This document shows, in pieces, positions 45,735-55,824 of a stretch of DNA of 64,000 bases. The position numbers and the translations under genes were made by a program. Every line of letters starts with the position of its first letter. Position 1 is the stretch's first letter. The DNA is from Symbiodinium natans. Lineage: Eukaryota > Sar > Dinophyceae > Suessiales > Symbiodiniaceae. Location of the stretch: contig CAJNDS010000757.1 of the NCBI GenBank assembly GCA_905221605.1, forward strand, positions 720,887 through 784,886, given 5' to 3'. The notes below the pieces were generated by a model. The model was not told where the DNA came from, made no database searches, and saw only the letters and a program-made list of their open reading frames with translations.

Positions 45735-46237
45735 TCAACAATCCGCCTCAAAGCCCAGACGCTTGTAAAAGTTCAGCGCGGCCTCATTGCCGGACTCCAC
45801 CTTTGGACAAATTGATGAGCTTGAGAATCTTGAGAACTTGAGCGCATGTGACGAGCACCGGAGAGCAGAAGCCATAGTCTAAGAGGGCGGTTGTTTGGAC
45901 GCCTTGGGGGTTGCCAACCGAGCCAACCGAGCCCACTGTCCAGGTCAAAGGCACATGCATCCAAAGCTGTCGGGCTCCGCGCCGTCGGGACTTTGCAGCA
46001 CACCAACAGACGATCTGAGCAGCCACACCCTTTCGTCGGGTTTCTGGTCTTACCACCAAGTTTTGGACCTAAGCTGTACGAGCGACGCTGTGCCCAGTGC
46101 GGTCTCAGCTAGTGCATCGAGTGAGCATAGCCGTCTTTCTTGACCTGCGCCATTCCAATTACCCCATCCTTGCTGGTGGCAACCGCCGTGAGCGGAGCAT
46201 CCGGAGACAATGCGGAATAGACCCGCCTCAACGACAT
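45735..46237 (-). CDS. GNAT-family N-acetyltransferase, three exons
   Basis: GNAT enzymes transfer acetyl from acetyl-CoA to an amine. Exons 46127-46237, 45955-46068 and 45735-45800 join in frame to 96 residues. Exon 1 gives the beta2-beta3 region (PLTAVATSKDGVIGMAQVKK). Exon 2 gives motif A with the acetyl-CoA loop, VQNLVVRPETRRKGVAAQIV (R-x-x-G-x-A). Exon 3 gives motif B, VESGNEAALNFYKRLGFEAD, then stop. Intron 1 (46069-46126, 58 bp) has a GC donor, intron 2 (45801-45954) a GT donor; both end AG|G. The model is short for the family (about 140-170 residues): the first strand and helices are absent. The ATG at 46237 follows an in-frame TGA five codons upstream, so either an upstream exon lies beyond the microsatellite (46281-46560), splicing onto AG|GCGGGTC, or the protein is truncated. 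Substrate unknown. Confidence 0.8.
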
Positions 46238-46280
46238 CGATAGCAAACATCAGCAAAGCATCAGCACACCAGGCCTATTT

Positions 46281-46411
46281 CACACACAGACACACAGACA
46301 CGCAGACGCGCAGACACGCAGACACGCAGACACACAGACACACAGACAGCCAGACACACAAACACACAGACACCCAGACACGCAGACACACAGACACACA
46401 GACACACAGGC
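46281..46411 (+). repeat. (CAGACACA)n-type microsatellite
   Basis: About 130 bp of CAGACACA/CAGACACG units with variant bases (ACGC, GCCAG, CCCAG), 45 bp upstream of the GNAT coding start, in its 5' leader or first intron. Confidence 0.95.
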
Positions 46412-46430
46412 ACATAGGCCCGACAGGCAC

Positions 46431-46558
46431 ACTTACTTACTTTCTTACTGACTTACTTACTTACTTCCTTACTTATTTACTTCCTTACTTACTTAATTAC
46501 TTCCTTGCTTGCTTGCTTGCTGACTTGCTTGCTTGCTTGCTTACTTTCTTACTTTTTT
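46431..46558 (+). repeat. (CTTA)n / (CTTG)n microsatellite
   Basis: Tetranucleotide tract in two phases: mostly CTTA units (46431-46500), then CTTG/CTTGA (46501-46540), then CTTA/CTTT again. Together with the adjacent CAGACACA tract it fills most of the space between the GNAT gene and the next upstream coding exon. Confidence 0.95.
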
Positions 46559-46631
46559 CGCTACAATGAACAATGGCTTCGAAATGTGGTAGGTTCTAGT
46601 CCGACTCAACAGTTTCTATGCTAACTCTAGA

Positions 46632-46760
46632 TCAGTCAAACGGCATGAAGCTGAGGCCCAAGAACGGGTTGGCATCGCCACTCTCAGCATTACGTCCATC
46701 GAACTCCTCAGCATCCTGTTGGCTCAGGAGTTGGGAAGCGCCCCATACGTCACCCATCCT
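46632..46760 (-). CDS. Probable terminal exon of an unknown gene
   Basis: The minus strand reads MGDVWGASQLLSQQDAEEFD, then GRNAESGDANPFLGLSFMPF, D and a TGA stop. An AG|G acceptor precedes it at about 46757. Composition and the clean stop look like a real C-terminus, probably the gene upstream of the GNAT gene on the same strand. A plus-strand open frame over the same place (46719-47045) cannot be excluded. No family recognised. Confidence 0.4.
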   Translation of the reverse strand, partial: RMGDVWGASQLLSQQDAEEFDGRNAESGDANPFLGLSFMPFD

Positions 46761-47299
46761 CAAATCAACACAAAGCGCAGCTCATTGATGCTAGCGAAAA
46801 AGATCGGAGTTTTCCGAATCATGAAAAATGCCCGATCACTTGCAGATTTGACGCTCTGTTGCCTCTTTCACGGTGAAATCTTGCAAGCTGTCATCGGACA
46901 CCTCCAGCCCAAATCTGGGAATACACCAGCACTGACTGTTATCCTAGCATGTGCAGCCTTGAACTGCATCGCTAAGTCAGCTTCCCAGCCAGGTGCCTCG
47001 CCTGGGCTCACTCGGCTCTTCCAGGAGCACACGGATGATATTTGATAGGTTTCTCTGATAGTGCCCAAGTGCTTTTAATTGGAACTTGGGTGTCCTTCGA
47101 ACGAAAATGCGAGGGTCGCGGTACCTGAAGAACCCGTCTGAACATTCAAAATCCAGCCATCCCTCGCCCTATCGTGCCATCCAAAACGGTTAGGCGAGGT
47201 AAAGCAAGACACCCACCTTTCCACACCTTGGCATTGAAAGCTCGACCACTTGCAATCCAAAAGGAAAGCCATAGTAAGTCTGCGTTTTGTCCAAAACTC

Positions 47300-47535
47300 G
47301 TGGGGTGCGTGGGGTGCGTGGGGTGCGTGGGGTGCGTGGGGTGCGTGGGGTGCGTCGGGTGCGTGGGGTGCGTGGGGTGTGTGGGGTGCGTGGGGTGCGT
47401 GGTGGGTGCGTGGGGGTGCGTGGGGTGCGTGGGGTGGTGGGGTGCGTGGGTGCGTGGGTGCGTGGGGTGCGTGGGGTGCGTGGGGTGCGTGGGGTGCGTG
47501 GGGTGCGTGGGGTGCGTGGGGTGCGTGGGGTGTGA
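47300..47535 (+). repeat. (GGGGTGCGT)n 9-bp minisatellite
   Basis: About 25 units, most perfect, with a few slipped units (gtgggtgcgt, ggtggtggg) near 47400-47460, then a decaying tail of GGTG-rich sequence to about 47700. Long (HAP)n, (PRT)n and (CVG)n frames on both strands are artefacts. The minus strand flanks carry weak coding-like islands (for example [17 protein letters not shown] at about 47725-47775), so it may lie in an intron. Confidence 0.97.
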
Positions 47536-47739
47536 GTGGTGCGTTCGGTGTGCACGTGCATTGGGTGTGTGGGGTGCCTGCATGGGGTGCGTGAGGTGTG
47601 TGACGGTGAGTGCATGGGGTGCATGAAATGCGGGGGGCGCGTGGGGTGCGTGCATGGGTTGGGTGGGGGAGGGGGTGGGATGGTGCGGGTGTGGGTGTGG
47701 GTGTGGACGTAGAAGCATCCAAAAGACCACAGCTTACCA

Positions 47740-49853
47740 AAAGCTTGCACAACATCAATCCGCACTGCAAATTGCAGGTTTTGTGCATTCACAGCAGACT
47801 CCAGAAGCGCGACTGAGAACAATGAGAACCTGGCGCCAAGCCATGTCTTCCAGGGCTTTCGCGCGAAGCTCCTGGCACGAAATGGACATAAGTGAAACCG
47901 GTAAATGGACATCCAACGTCGACAGGTTCCGCCAGTCCAGAGGACAATTGATAAGGATGAGCAAACAATTCAGGAATGGATTCATCTAGAGTGACTCGTG
48001 AAGAATCATTCAGAGACCAAACGGCTGTTGTTGATTTCCGGAAGATTTTTGGCATATCTGCCCGCAGCAACTTACAACAGCTGCTAAACATGACCATCTA
48101 GCACGCTTCCATGGTCTAACTCATCGAAGACATCGAAGCTTTCACATGCGTTGTCTCGTGTCTCTACGTAGTCCTGTCTCCCGTCAATAAAACTGAACAG
48201 GGCAACGTAGGGCAACTGGGCAACTGCTTCGTGTGATATGGAACAGATCATCAGCAGGCCAGGGCCTAGTTTAGAGATGGCTGTTATGATTTGTATGTGA
48301 CAGCCACGGCACGATCACCCTGCAAAACTGACCCTAAACAAAGCACTTAATCTGCCAAGAGCACCCAACAACATGTTCGCGAGCGCAACAAGCCCTGCCA
48401 TCCCTGCCCACCTCCAAGATGGCCTTTCCTCGTACAAACTTGTCGTCGGACTGCAGGCTGGAAGGCGTTACGTTGCCGTGACACTCAAGCTCTCAAATAT
48501 GCGCACTGCGCAGCCGGTATACCGGGTGAACCATCAGAGCCTTGTCTGATGCTTCTGGTGATATGCCTGCATGCATCACCATCACACACGTAATCACCTC
48601 ACGCCACAGCCCAGCCTTTCGGTCGATTCCGTCTCCAACTTCTACCGAACTGTCCGACATGTGGTCTAGCTGGTCTGGCAGCCTGGCGATGCAAGCCTAC
48701 ACTTCGCGGCTCTAGACGAAACCATGTAGAAATGTCCTGGGTTTATAAACGCGTTGAGATGCCCGCGCTTGTAGCACTGCAATTGCCAGTCCTTGCACTC
48801 TGCGCAACGCCATCAAACCACACACCGCCGCACACCGTTGCAAAAAACGTCTTCCATGATCTGCGGACATCCTCACTGACAGCTTTGAATCCAAGCTGCC
48901 TTCGCATAAAAGAAAGGGTCCGGGTCTGTACCACAAGCCAGCCGAACAGCTTGATGTTCTACCATACGGACATCTGTTGGGACCTGCACCCACACATGCT
49001 ATCGCCACTGCTATACTCACCACAATAACACAAGCTGCAAACAGGATGGGTTTTTCTCAGCCTGTGGCCTGGTGAATGCTTCCATGAAGCTCTGCTCACA
49101 GGCCAGATGGACAAAGACTCCATGGGCAAAGCAAGTTGTTGAGGCTGCTTGTTGTGAAACTTCGAAACCTTGCTTTGGTTTTAGCCAATCGGCTAAGTGT
49201 CGAGTATGCGCATGCTCTGCATATCAGAACTTCACAACTCACGCTTCCACGCCGGCATTGACAGAAATGCGCATCATGGTGGAACACATCGCTTTCGCGA
49301 CACGACAAGAATGCTGCCGGCCAGCCTTCCACTCATGCTCAGCAACAACCGAAGTTCAAGTTTGCAACGCAACGCAGCCCCACAAATCCCTCTCAAAAGA
49401 ATTTGGCACTGGCAACTCGTTGCTTGCTACAAGGGATTGATACGCCGAAAGTGCCCTTTTTCAACCGGGCTATGGGCTGTCGCGCCATGTGCTTGATGAA
49501 ACACTTCGCAACAAAGCTCTGAGGAACTTGCTTGTTTCCCTGTTTCCCTGTCTATGAGTTGGTTTACTGCGTCGCTGTCCAAACCAGCGGCGCATGGGCA
49601 TCGACACTGTTCAACTGCTTCAAAACTGTGAAAAAAAAACAAAAAGGCTCAGGTTTGTTGACTAAGGTTTGCCACAGTTGCCTGTCTTGTGCCACTGGAG
49701 AGAGCGTGCAACACAGCGCGGTATGATCAAACAAGCCGAGGAAGAGCGAACATGTGCGTTACATTCTCTAAGGTGGCTGGCATGGAATGGAACTAATTAT
49801 GAATATCCGGGATTATCCGGACGTAGGGCGGTGGGAATCTGAGTATATATGTA

Positions 49854-49889
<36 letters not shown>

Positions 49890-51290
49890 ATCCAACCGAC
49901 GACGTGCTTGTGTAAGACGGATTCTGGCCAACAGTGTGTCGATCTGAGAGAAAACTGCGGTTACTGTTCCATTCGGGGCTAACAAGCCAGTCCTAAGTAC
50001 TCGGAGCAAGGGGCATCTGTAGTTACGTCCTTGTGATGTGATGTTAGAGATGCAGCAGGATCCTCCATGAAGGTGACAATTGTTGGGCAATGATCAGTAC
50101 CTGAGCGCCAGAGACAAGAGCATGGGAAGGAAGTCCTCTTTGGTGGTTGACGTTGTGCTCACCCTTGTTGCGGGTTATTTCCCGAGCTCTTCCCTGTGTC
50201 TGCAGGTGTAACAGGAAAAAGGCGATTGGAGCCGCGGACGGAGAAAGTTTCTAGCATGTTCTAGCTCCCACAGTGGGTTTGGGTATAGAAGACACCTGAG
50301 AGCGCGCCATGGATCTGAGCACATTCAACTTTTTGAGAAGAGGTGTGTGAGTCTGTGTGAGTACGAAAGAAAAAGTGAGGGAGCGGGCGCCCTTGTCGTA
50401 GTCCGCTAGAATGAAATGAGACCTTCGAAGTGATGTCAGAACCTTTGACAGTTAACAACAAAAGAGGGTCATCGGCAAGGTGCCATCATGAAATCCCATC
50501 GCGCAAGGAAACTCCTACAAAAGACATGGCAGGTCAATAGCCCTGAAGGATCGTGAAGGAACTAAGCACCTCAACGTAGAAACAAGAGTCTAGAGAAAAA
50601 GCGTGTCTCCCATCAAGTTCCAAGAGCTGACGTATGCGTAGATTCACCAGTCTTGCCCAGTACTGCAGACTGTCTTGTTCGAGCTGCAATGCTCCTGTCG
50701 GCATGGAGAAGATGTGTCAAATTTTTGTGTCAGAAACGAAGAGATGGGCCGGCAATGTGGAAAGGATTCCTGTTTCTTTTGATGGCTTCTAACGATCAGG
50801 GCTCAGAAACGAACCAGGAGTCTGGCACCCCAGCAGGACTTATACAGTAATGCTCAACATTAGGTGCCGGGGTTTTCCATTGTTAAGTATTTCGCAGTGC
50901 AGCGTTAAGGTCCTTGCACAGTAAACGTACATCAGGTGGGGCAGACCAGAAAAGTGGGCTGGGATGCGCCCGCGGTATCGTGCCAATGTCGCATGGGTGA
51001 GGAACTGAGCAAAAGGGCAAAAGGGTGGTTCTGGGGAATGTCTTTAACATTCTACAGGCTGCCGGCTCACGGTAAGGTGTACACATTGCCTAAAGAATTG
51101 AACGCAGACGGTCCGCCATGAACTGATGTGGTGCGTTCTTTCGCGCCGGAGCTTGTATATTTTCGCATGCACACATACTTGGATCCCCGAAAGTGGGAGA
51201 AGTGAGATACTGTGATGGCGTTTGGGAAAAGCGAGGTGGGACGCTCAGTTGTGGATCGGACGGGAGGAAATGTTTTCAGAGTCAAAACAT
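47740..51290. other. Mostly spacer; weak minus-strand exon candidates
   Basis: Minus-strand fragments [20 protein letters not shown] (about 47815-47880) and LMALRRVQGLAIAVLQARAS (about 48745-48830) look coding but match nothing known. 49840-49892 is an AT/TATG dinucleotide tract. 50100-51290 shows nothing recognisable. Confidence 0.3.
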
Positions 51291-51299
51291 GTTGAAAAC

Positions 51300-51775
51300 A
51301 ATGCTTGGGATGAGGGGAGGGAGAGGGACAGGGAGGGAGAGAGAGAGAGAGCCAGAGACACGGCGAGGCAGAGAGACAGAGAGAGTGAGAGACCGAGAGA
51401 CTGAGTGACTGAGAGACCGAGAGACAGAGAGACCGAGAGACTGAGAGACGGAGACGTAGAAAGGCCGAGAGAAAGAGAAAAGATAAGGGAGAAGGGAGAA
51501 GGGAGAAGGGAGAAGGGAGAAAGGAGAAGGGAGAAGGGAGAAGGGAGAAGAAAGAGGAGAGAGAGGGAGAGGGAGAGGGAGAGGGAGAGGGAGAGGGAGA
51601 GGGAGGAGGGAGGGGAGAGGGAGAGGGAGAGGGGAGGGAGGGAGAGGGAGAGGGAGAGGAGAGGGAGAGGAAGGGAGAGGAGAGGGAGAGGGAGAGGGAG
51701 AGGGAGAGGGAGAGGGAGAGCGAGAGCACCAGAGAATGCCAGAGCTAACGGAGGAGATGTAGAGAGAGAGAGAGT
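51300..51775 (+). repeat. GA-rich purine tract 1
   Basis: Almost pure purine on the plus strand: (GAGAGACC/GACTGAGA) units to about 51450, (GAAGGGA)n (about 51485-51550), (GAGGGA)n hexamers (about 51560-51720), then AGAGAGAG. Such mirror-symmetric purine runs can form triplex DNA (known chemistry; not shown here). Long Arg/Glu or Leu/Ser frames are artefacts. Confidence 0.97.
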
Positions 51776-52044
51776 CAGAGAAGCAAAGACGAGTCGGAAC
51801 TGCGAGCGAGAGGGGCCGCCAGAAAAGGGGGCCGCAGTCTACAGTCCAAAAAGATCATGCACAAAAGGGTCTGAAAGTCATTGAAAGTCCACACGGTAGC
51901 GGGGATCAACATCCAGGGCATGTTGGCTTGCAACAAAAACTTTGACACGAGAAACAAAGTGGTTGGACAGGAGGAGCGGCCGGGTCCCCTTGCAGATCCT
52001 GAAGTGCGCACAATAAGAAGAGGAGAGGCAGAGAAACCAGCGGC

Positions 52045-52480
52045 ACAGGCAGAGAGGAAGAGAGACAGAGAGACAGAGAGACAGAGAGACAGAGAGACAG
52101 AGGGACAGAGGGACAGAGGGACAGAGAGACAGAGGGAAACAGACGGAGACAGAGGGAGACAGAGGGAGACAGAGAGACAGAGAGGGAGACAGAGAGAGAC
52201 AGAGAGAGACAGAGAGAGACAGAGAGAGACAGAGAGATCAGAGAGAGACAGAGAGACAGAGAGAGAGAGAGAGAGACAGAGAGAGACAGAGAGAGACAGA
52301 GAGAGACAGTGAGAAAGAGAGCCAGAGAGACAGAGACAGCAAGAGAGAGAGAGAGGAGGGAGAGAGGGAGGCAGGGCGAGACAGACGAAGAAAGAGCAAA
52401 AAGCAAAGAGTGAACAAAGAATACGAGCAAGAAAGGACAACAGAGAGAGCAAGAGCAAGAGAGAGAGAGAGAGAGAGAGA
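52045..52480 (+). repeat. GACAGAGA purine tract 2
   Basis: Tandem GAGACAGA octamers with GGGACAGA and GGAGACAGA variants, ending in AG dinucleotides (52456-52480). It is separated from tract 1 by about 270 bp of ordinary sequence (51776-52044). Confidence 0.97.
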
Positions 52481-52484
52481 ACTG

Positions 52485-54735
52485 CCTGTTGGTTTAAGGG
52501 TCAATAGAAACAGCGAATCCCCAACCTGGGAGTGTCGTAGCAAAATGCCGTGTTATTGGGACTGGGGACACCCGTGGCACGCTGTCAGTTCTGATGCAAG
52601 CGGAGCGTGTTACTGGTTGGGATCTGGTTTAACGGAGCAAAAACGATGGGAAGAACTGAATACTTTCCAGCTTCACAACATTACATATTATCATCCATGA
52701 ACCTCCAAGCAGGGACGAATTCTCCTAGACCCTTACCTCCCCCTCTTGGTTTAGGGTCGTTCGAAAGGTCAAAGGGCAGCGAGTTTGGAGCTTCAACAAC
52801 TTACGAGCTCGAATGCTAGAAAGGTTGGGAAGTTTGAGGGTTTAAGTTGAAAAGTCGATGAGGTCCGGAATTTCAGCGTTTGAAGATCCACCAGTTTGAA
52901 GGTTTGAAGCCTCGACCGTTGAAGTTTGACGACAGTCGATGTTTAACAGTTCGATAATTTGAACGTTTCAGAAATGGAAAGCTTTGGACGTTTGAGGCAA
53001 AAGTCCGAAGGCCTACCCCTCCGCAACCCCTTCTAATTCCCCCTGAGGGGCCCGCCTTCCAATCGGTCCCCGTCGTTTGCCACAAAGAGCCCTGTGCTGT
53101 GTCCTAGTGTCCTCGAACATCAAACGGCGCTATGCGAGCTGTCTAACCTGTAGAACATGCAAGCCACTCTACTTCTTTTGCTTCCGTAGAAACTGGCGGT
53201 GTCATATCACTCTGCATCCACCTGGCACAGGTGAGGTCTCGTGACAACAGAGTTGCTCGCTACACAAAACTGCATGACAATGTGACCATGTCTTGATGCA
53301 TTACGACTCTCAGCAATCCTATATAATACTATGCAATCCTACTCCACTCATCAGACCGGAGGCCGTTTTGCGGGTTGTGAGAATGTTCTGACTGCCAGTA
53401 GAACGGAGAGACACAGCTTCATTAACAACGTTCACATCTCCTCCATCCTTCTTAATCTCCGCGCGTTGCTCTGCACAATTTTTGCAGATGCTATTTGCAA
53501 TCATGACCTGCAGCCGTCGCTTGTCATGACACACCGCTGCACGAGCCGGCGGCAGAGGCCTCATGCCATAAAGGCTTCAGCCCACGCCTCAACGATTTGT
53601 AAATCCCATTGAGACGTCGCTCTTGCAGCATCCCTTACGTCTGGCATTGAGTAGACTGGTCAGCTCACATCTCAGAAACTCTGGGCCTACCAAACAACCA
53701 AACAGGTCTCGAGCCTGACTCAACACCAATCAGTTCCGAAGTCATACTGACGTTGTAATGTTGGACTCGGTTTAGTACGGGGGGGTCCCCCCCCCCCCCC
53801 AAACAATTTTGGGGTTTTCGGGGATCCTGAATAGGGTGGGCTGGTGCTGGGACGGGGCTGGGGGTAGGGCGGCTAGGGGTCGAGGGTTGAGGGGAAGCCT
53901 TGAAGCTTGAGGGTCTAAGCTTTCCAGGCTTTGCAGCTCCACGGTCGCCGGGGCTCCGCATAAATGCGGACCACCGAAACAACTTGCTAAAGCGAATCAG
54001 GGCAGCTCGTGGGCTACTCCCTTGGAAAATTGTTTGGGGGCCTGTTTCGTAATGAAATTTTAAAAGGAATTTAAATAAGGCTGGACACCAAAAAATTCCG
54101 GAGCTTCTCATTCAAAACTTTTTTTAGTTTTTGGCTCCCCGGCCCCCCGCCCTTCAACCCCGGCCGGCAAACATCGCATAATTGAGGACCACCCTAATCA
54201 ATGGGGGGTCCCCTATAAGATTTCCGGAAAAACGCATAATAGTGCCCCCTCTCACTAAACCGGGTGCAACATTACCGGCACAATTACTGACATGCAACAA
54301 CAACATTACACACCAGCCCTCCACAGCCCTTCAGCCCCCGCGCCTTCGAAGTCCACTTGAGATGCGGCACATGTCCCTCTGACGCGTGGACAAGGCGTCG
54401 TGGGCATGGTGCAGTGCTGGAAATGGTGCTGGGGCCCAGCTGCACCGAAAGTATTCCCTTTGAGAGCAAGACCTGACAAGTCTCCGCACGCGACCAGAGG
54501 CGTCACAGAATCAGCTTCTGCACGTGACAGCTGTAGATTGCTGTAGCAGAAGTATGGAAAGCTACTGGCTCCCTGGCACAAAGCAGGAATCCACTGTCTC
54601 TCTGCATATGTACTTGTATGTAGACGCAGATGTGATTTGCACGCGCTGCGTCTCAGCGCTCTATGCACGGGCGTCTTAGGCTTGAGCTGCTCAGGGCCCA
54701 GGGCTTCACGCCACAAGGTTTGAGACTAGGGCATC
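52485..54735. other. Spacer, no gene seen
   Basis: 52830-53000 contains a loose repetition of gtttgaag/gtttgaagg-like words every 10-20 bp on the plus strand. 53785-53802 is a C-run, and 53810-53905 is G-rich (ggggttttcgggg, ggggctgggggtagggcgg). Open frames are short and unrecognised. Confidence 0.45.
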
Positions 54736-54739
54736 TGCC

Positions 54740-55471
54740 GATGGATCAACATTGACAAGCACAGCCTGCAGAACAGGCTGTAAAGATGAGCTGGCTGCAC
54801 CGTTGAACAAGTGCTGCACTCGTGGCAACCTCTTCTTCCGGCGGCTGCGTCGGGTCACCGCTGGATGCAGCAAAACATGTCCCATGCGTTTGAGTTGGGA
54901 AGGTCATAATGGTCGGTGTCTGCCAGTTGCCATGAATGACGTTGGGACAGCTGCGAAATCTGCCATGGCACCACGCAGGCCTTTTGCAAGAGCGTCTTTG
55001 TTGACAAGTGTCCACGTGGGACCAACGGAGCCACATAATCTATTCAGGCAGCCGCAGCCGCACATGCTGTCGGGCGAGTGGCTGCCAGAGTCCTTGAGGA
55101 AGGCATTCAGCAAGATTCATAGTGATGCCAGACCGGCAGTCCATGCTAACAATGCCATGGGGTTCTGCACCGCAGAATGTCAAGCGCACGGCAATGAAAT
55201 AGGCAACGGTGGCTCCGAAGCTGTGCCCACATAGAATCACAGCACCATCTTGGCACAGGCGCATGGTAGAGGCTAGGAGCCCAGAAAGGCTGCCAAGGCG
55301 CACTGCCTCCTCTACAGGCTCCACACATTGGGCCGTGCCGGCATGCAAGCTGCACAAACAGGTCGGGAGGTGCGGTGCACGCGCCCCACCAGCTATCAAC
55401 ATCACGATGTCCCACATGAAGTGCGACCAACAGCACAACTCTCTTGATTGTTTTCTAGGTGTGCGAGCCAT
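54740..55471 (-). CDS. Thioesterase-like alpha/beta hydrolase (partial model)
   Basis: The exon at 55040-55471 (minus) encodes VEEAVRLGSLSGLLASTMRL, CQDGAVILCGHSFGATVAYF, IAVRLTFCGAEPHGIVSM. GHSFGA with preceding hydrophobic strand and following A-Y-x-x-A-x-x-L helix is the nucleophile elbow of type II / polyketide-synthase thioesterases, with Ser in G-H-S-F-G as catalytic nucleophile. GAEPHGIVSMDC corresponds to the strand after the elbow. Farther 3', in other frames, ALAKGLRGAMADFAAVPTSF (about 54905-55010) and SGDPTQPPEEE (about 54835-54875) could supply the lid helix and the strand carrying the catalytic Asp (G-D-x-x-x). The catalytic His exon was not identified. The family hydrolyses acyl chains from carrier proteins. 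Dinoflagellates are rich in polyketide synthases, but no synthase domain is present in this window. Exon limits and the start are unresolved. Confidence 0.55.
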
Positions 55472-55793
55472 GCGAGCCTGTCACCCGCGTTGGGCAGAAG
55501 CTATCGGCACGCCGAAGTTTCCAAAGGGGGGCTGGCCTTGCAAAACGAGCCGCAAAGGCCAAACCGTTGAAGCGGTTCTCCATTGTCGTTCCGAAGTCTC
55601 GAGCACTTTCTCCCCCAATGAGCGCGCACCGCTTTCGGGAGGACGCAAACTGAAGCCGAAGCGAAGCCGGAGTCCCTCGACCGGGGCAGACATCGGGCAT
55701 GTCGGGGGCACATCGGGCACAAAGCTTTGACTGACATCCAAACAGCCCCCCCGAACTGAGATGAACTCTGAGATTTCCGAAGCCCTACGGGGA

Positions 55794-55821
55794 ACGATTC
55801 GAACGATTCGAACGATTCGAC
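55794..55821 (+). repeat. (CGAACGATT)n 9-bp minisatellite, ~3 copies
   Basis: Three units, aacgattcg repeated head to tail. This is another 9-bp unit like those at 33.7, 34.3 and 47.3 kb. Confidence 0.95.
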
Positions 55822-55824
55822 TTG

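Noticed and set aside
47075..47912. Long His-Ala-Pro / Pro-Arg-Thr frames
   Set aside because: Reading of the GGGGTGCGT minisatellite in every frame; antisense frames equally open.
7710..49892. TA-rich runs at 7710-7755, 27358-27415, 39120-39172 and 49840-49892 as possible promoters
   Set aside because: Plain dinucleotide microsatellites; not positioned upstream of supported genes, and dinoflagellates lack a typical TATA box.
51067..52458. Leu/Ser-rich frames of more than 200 codons
   Set aside because: Encoded by purine tracts; no start context or domain.
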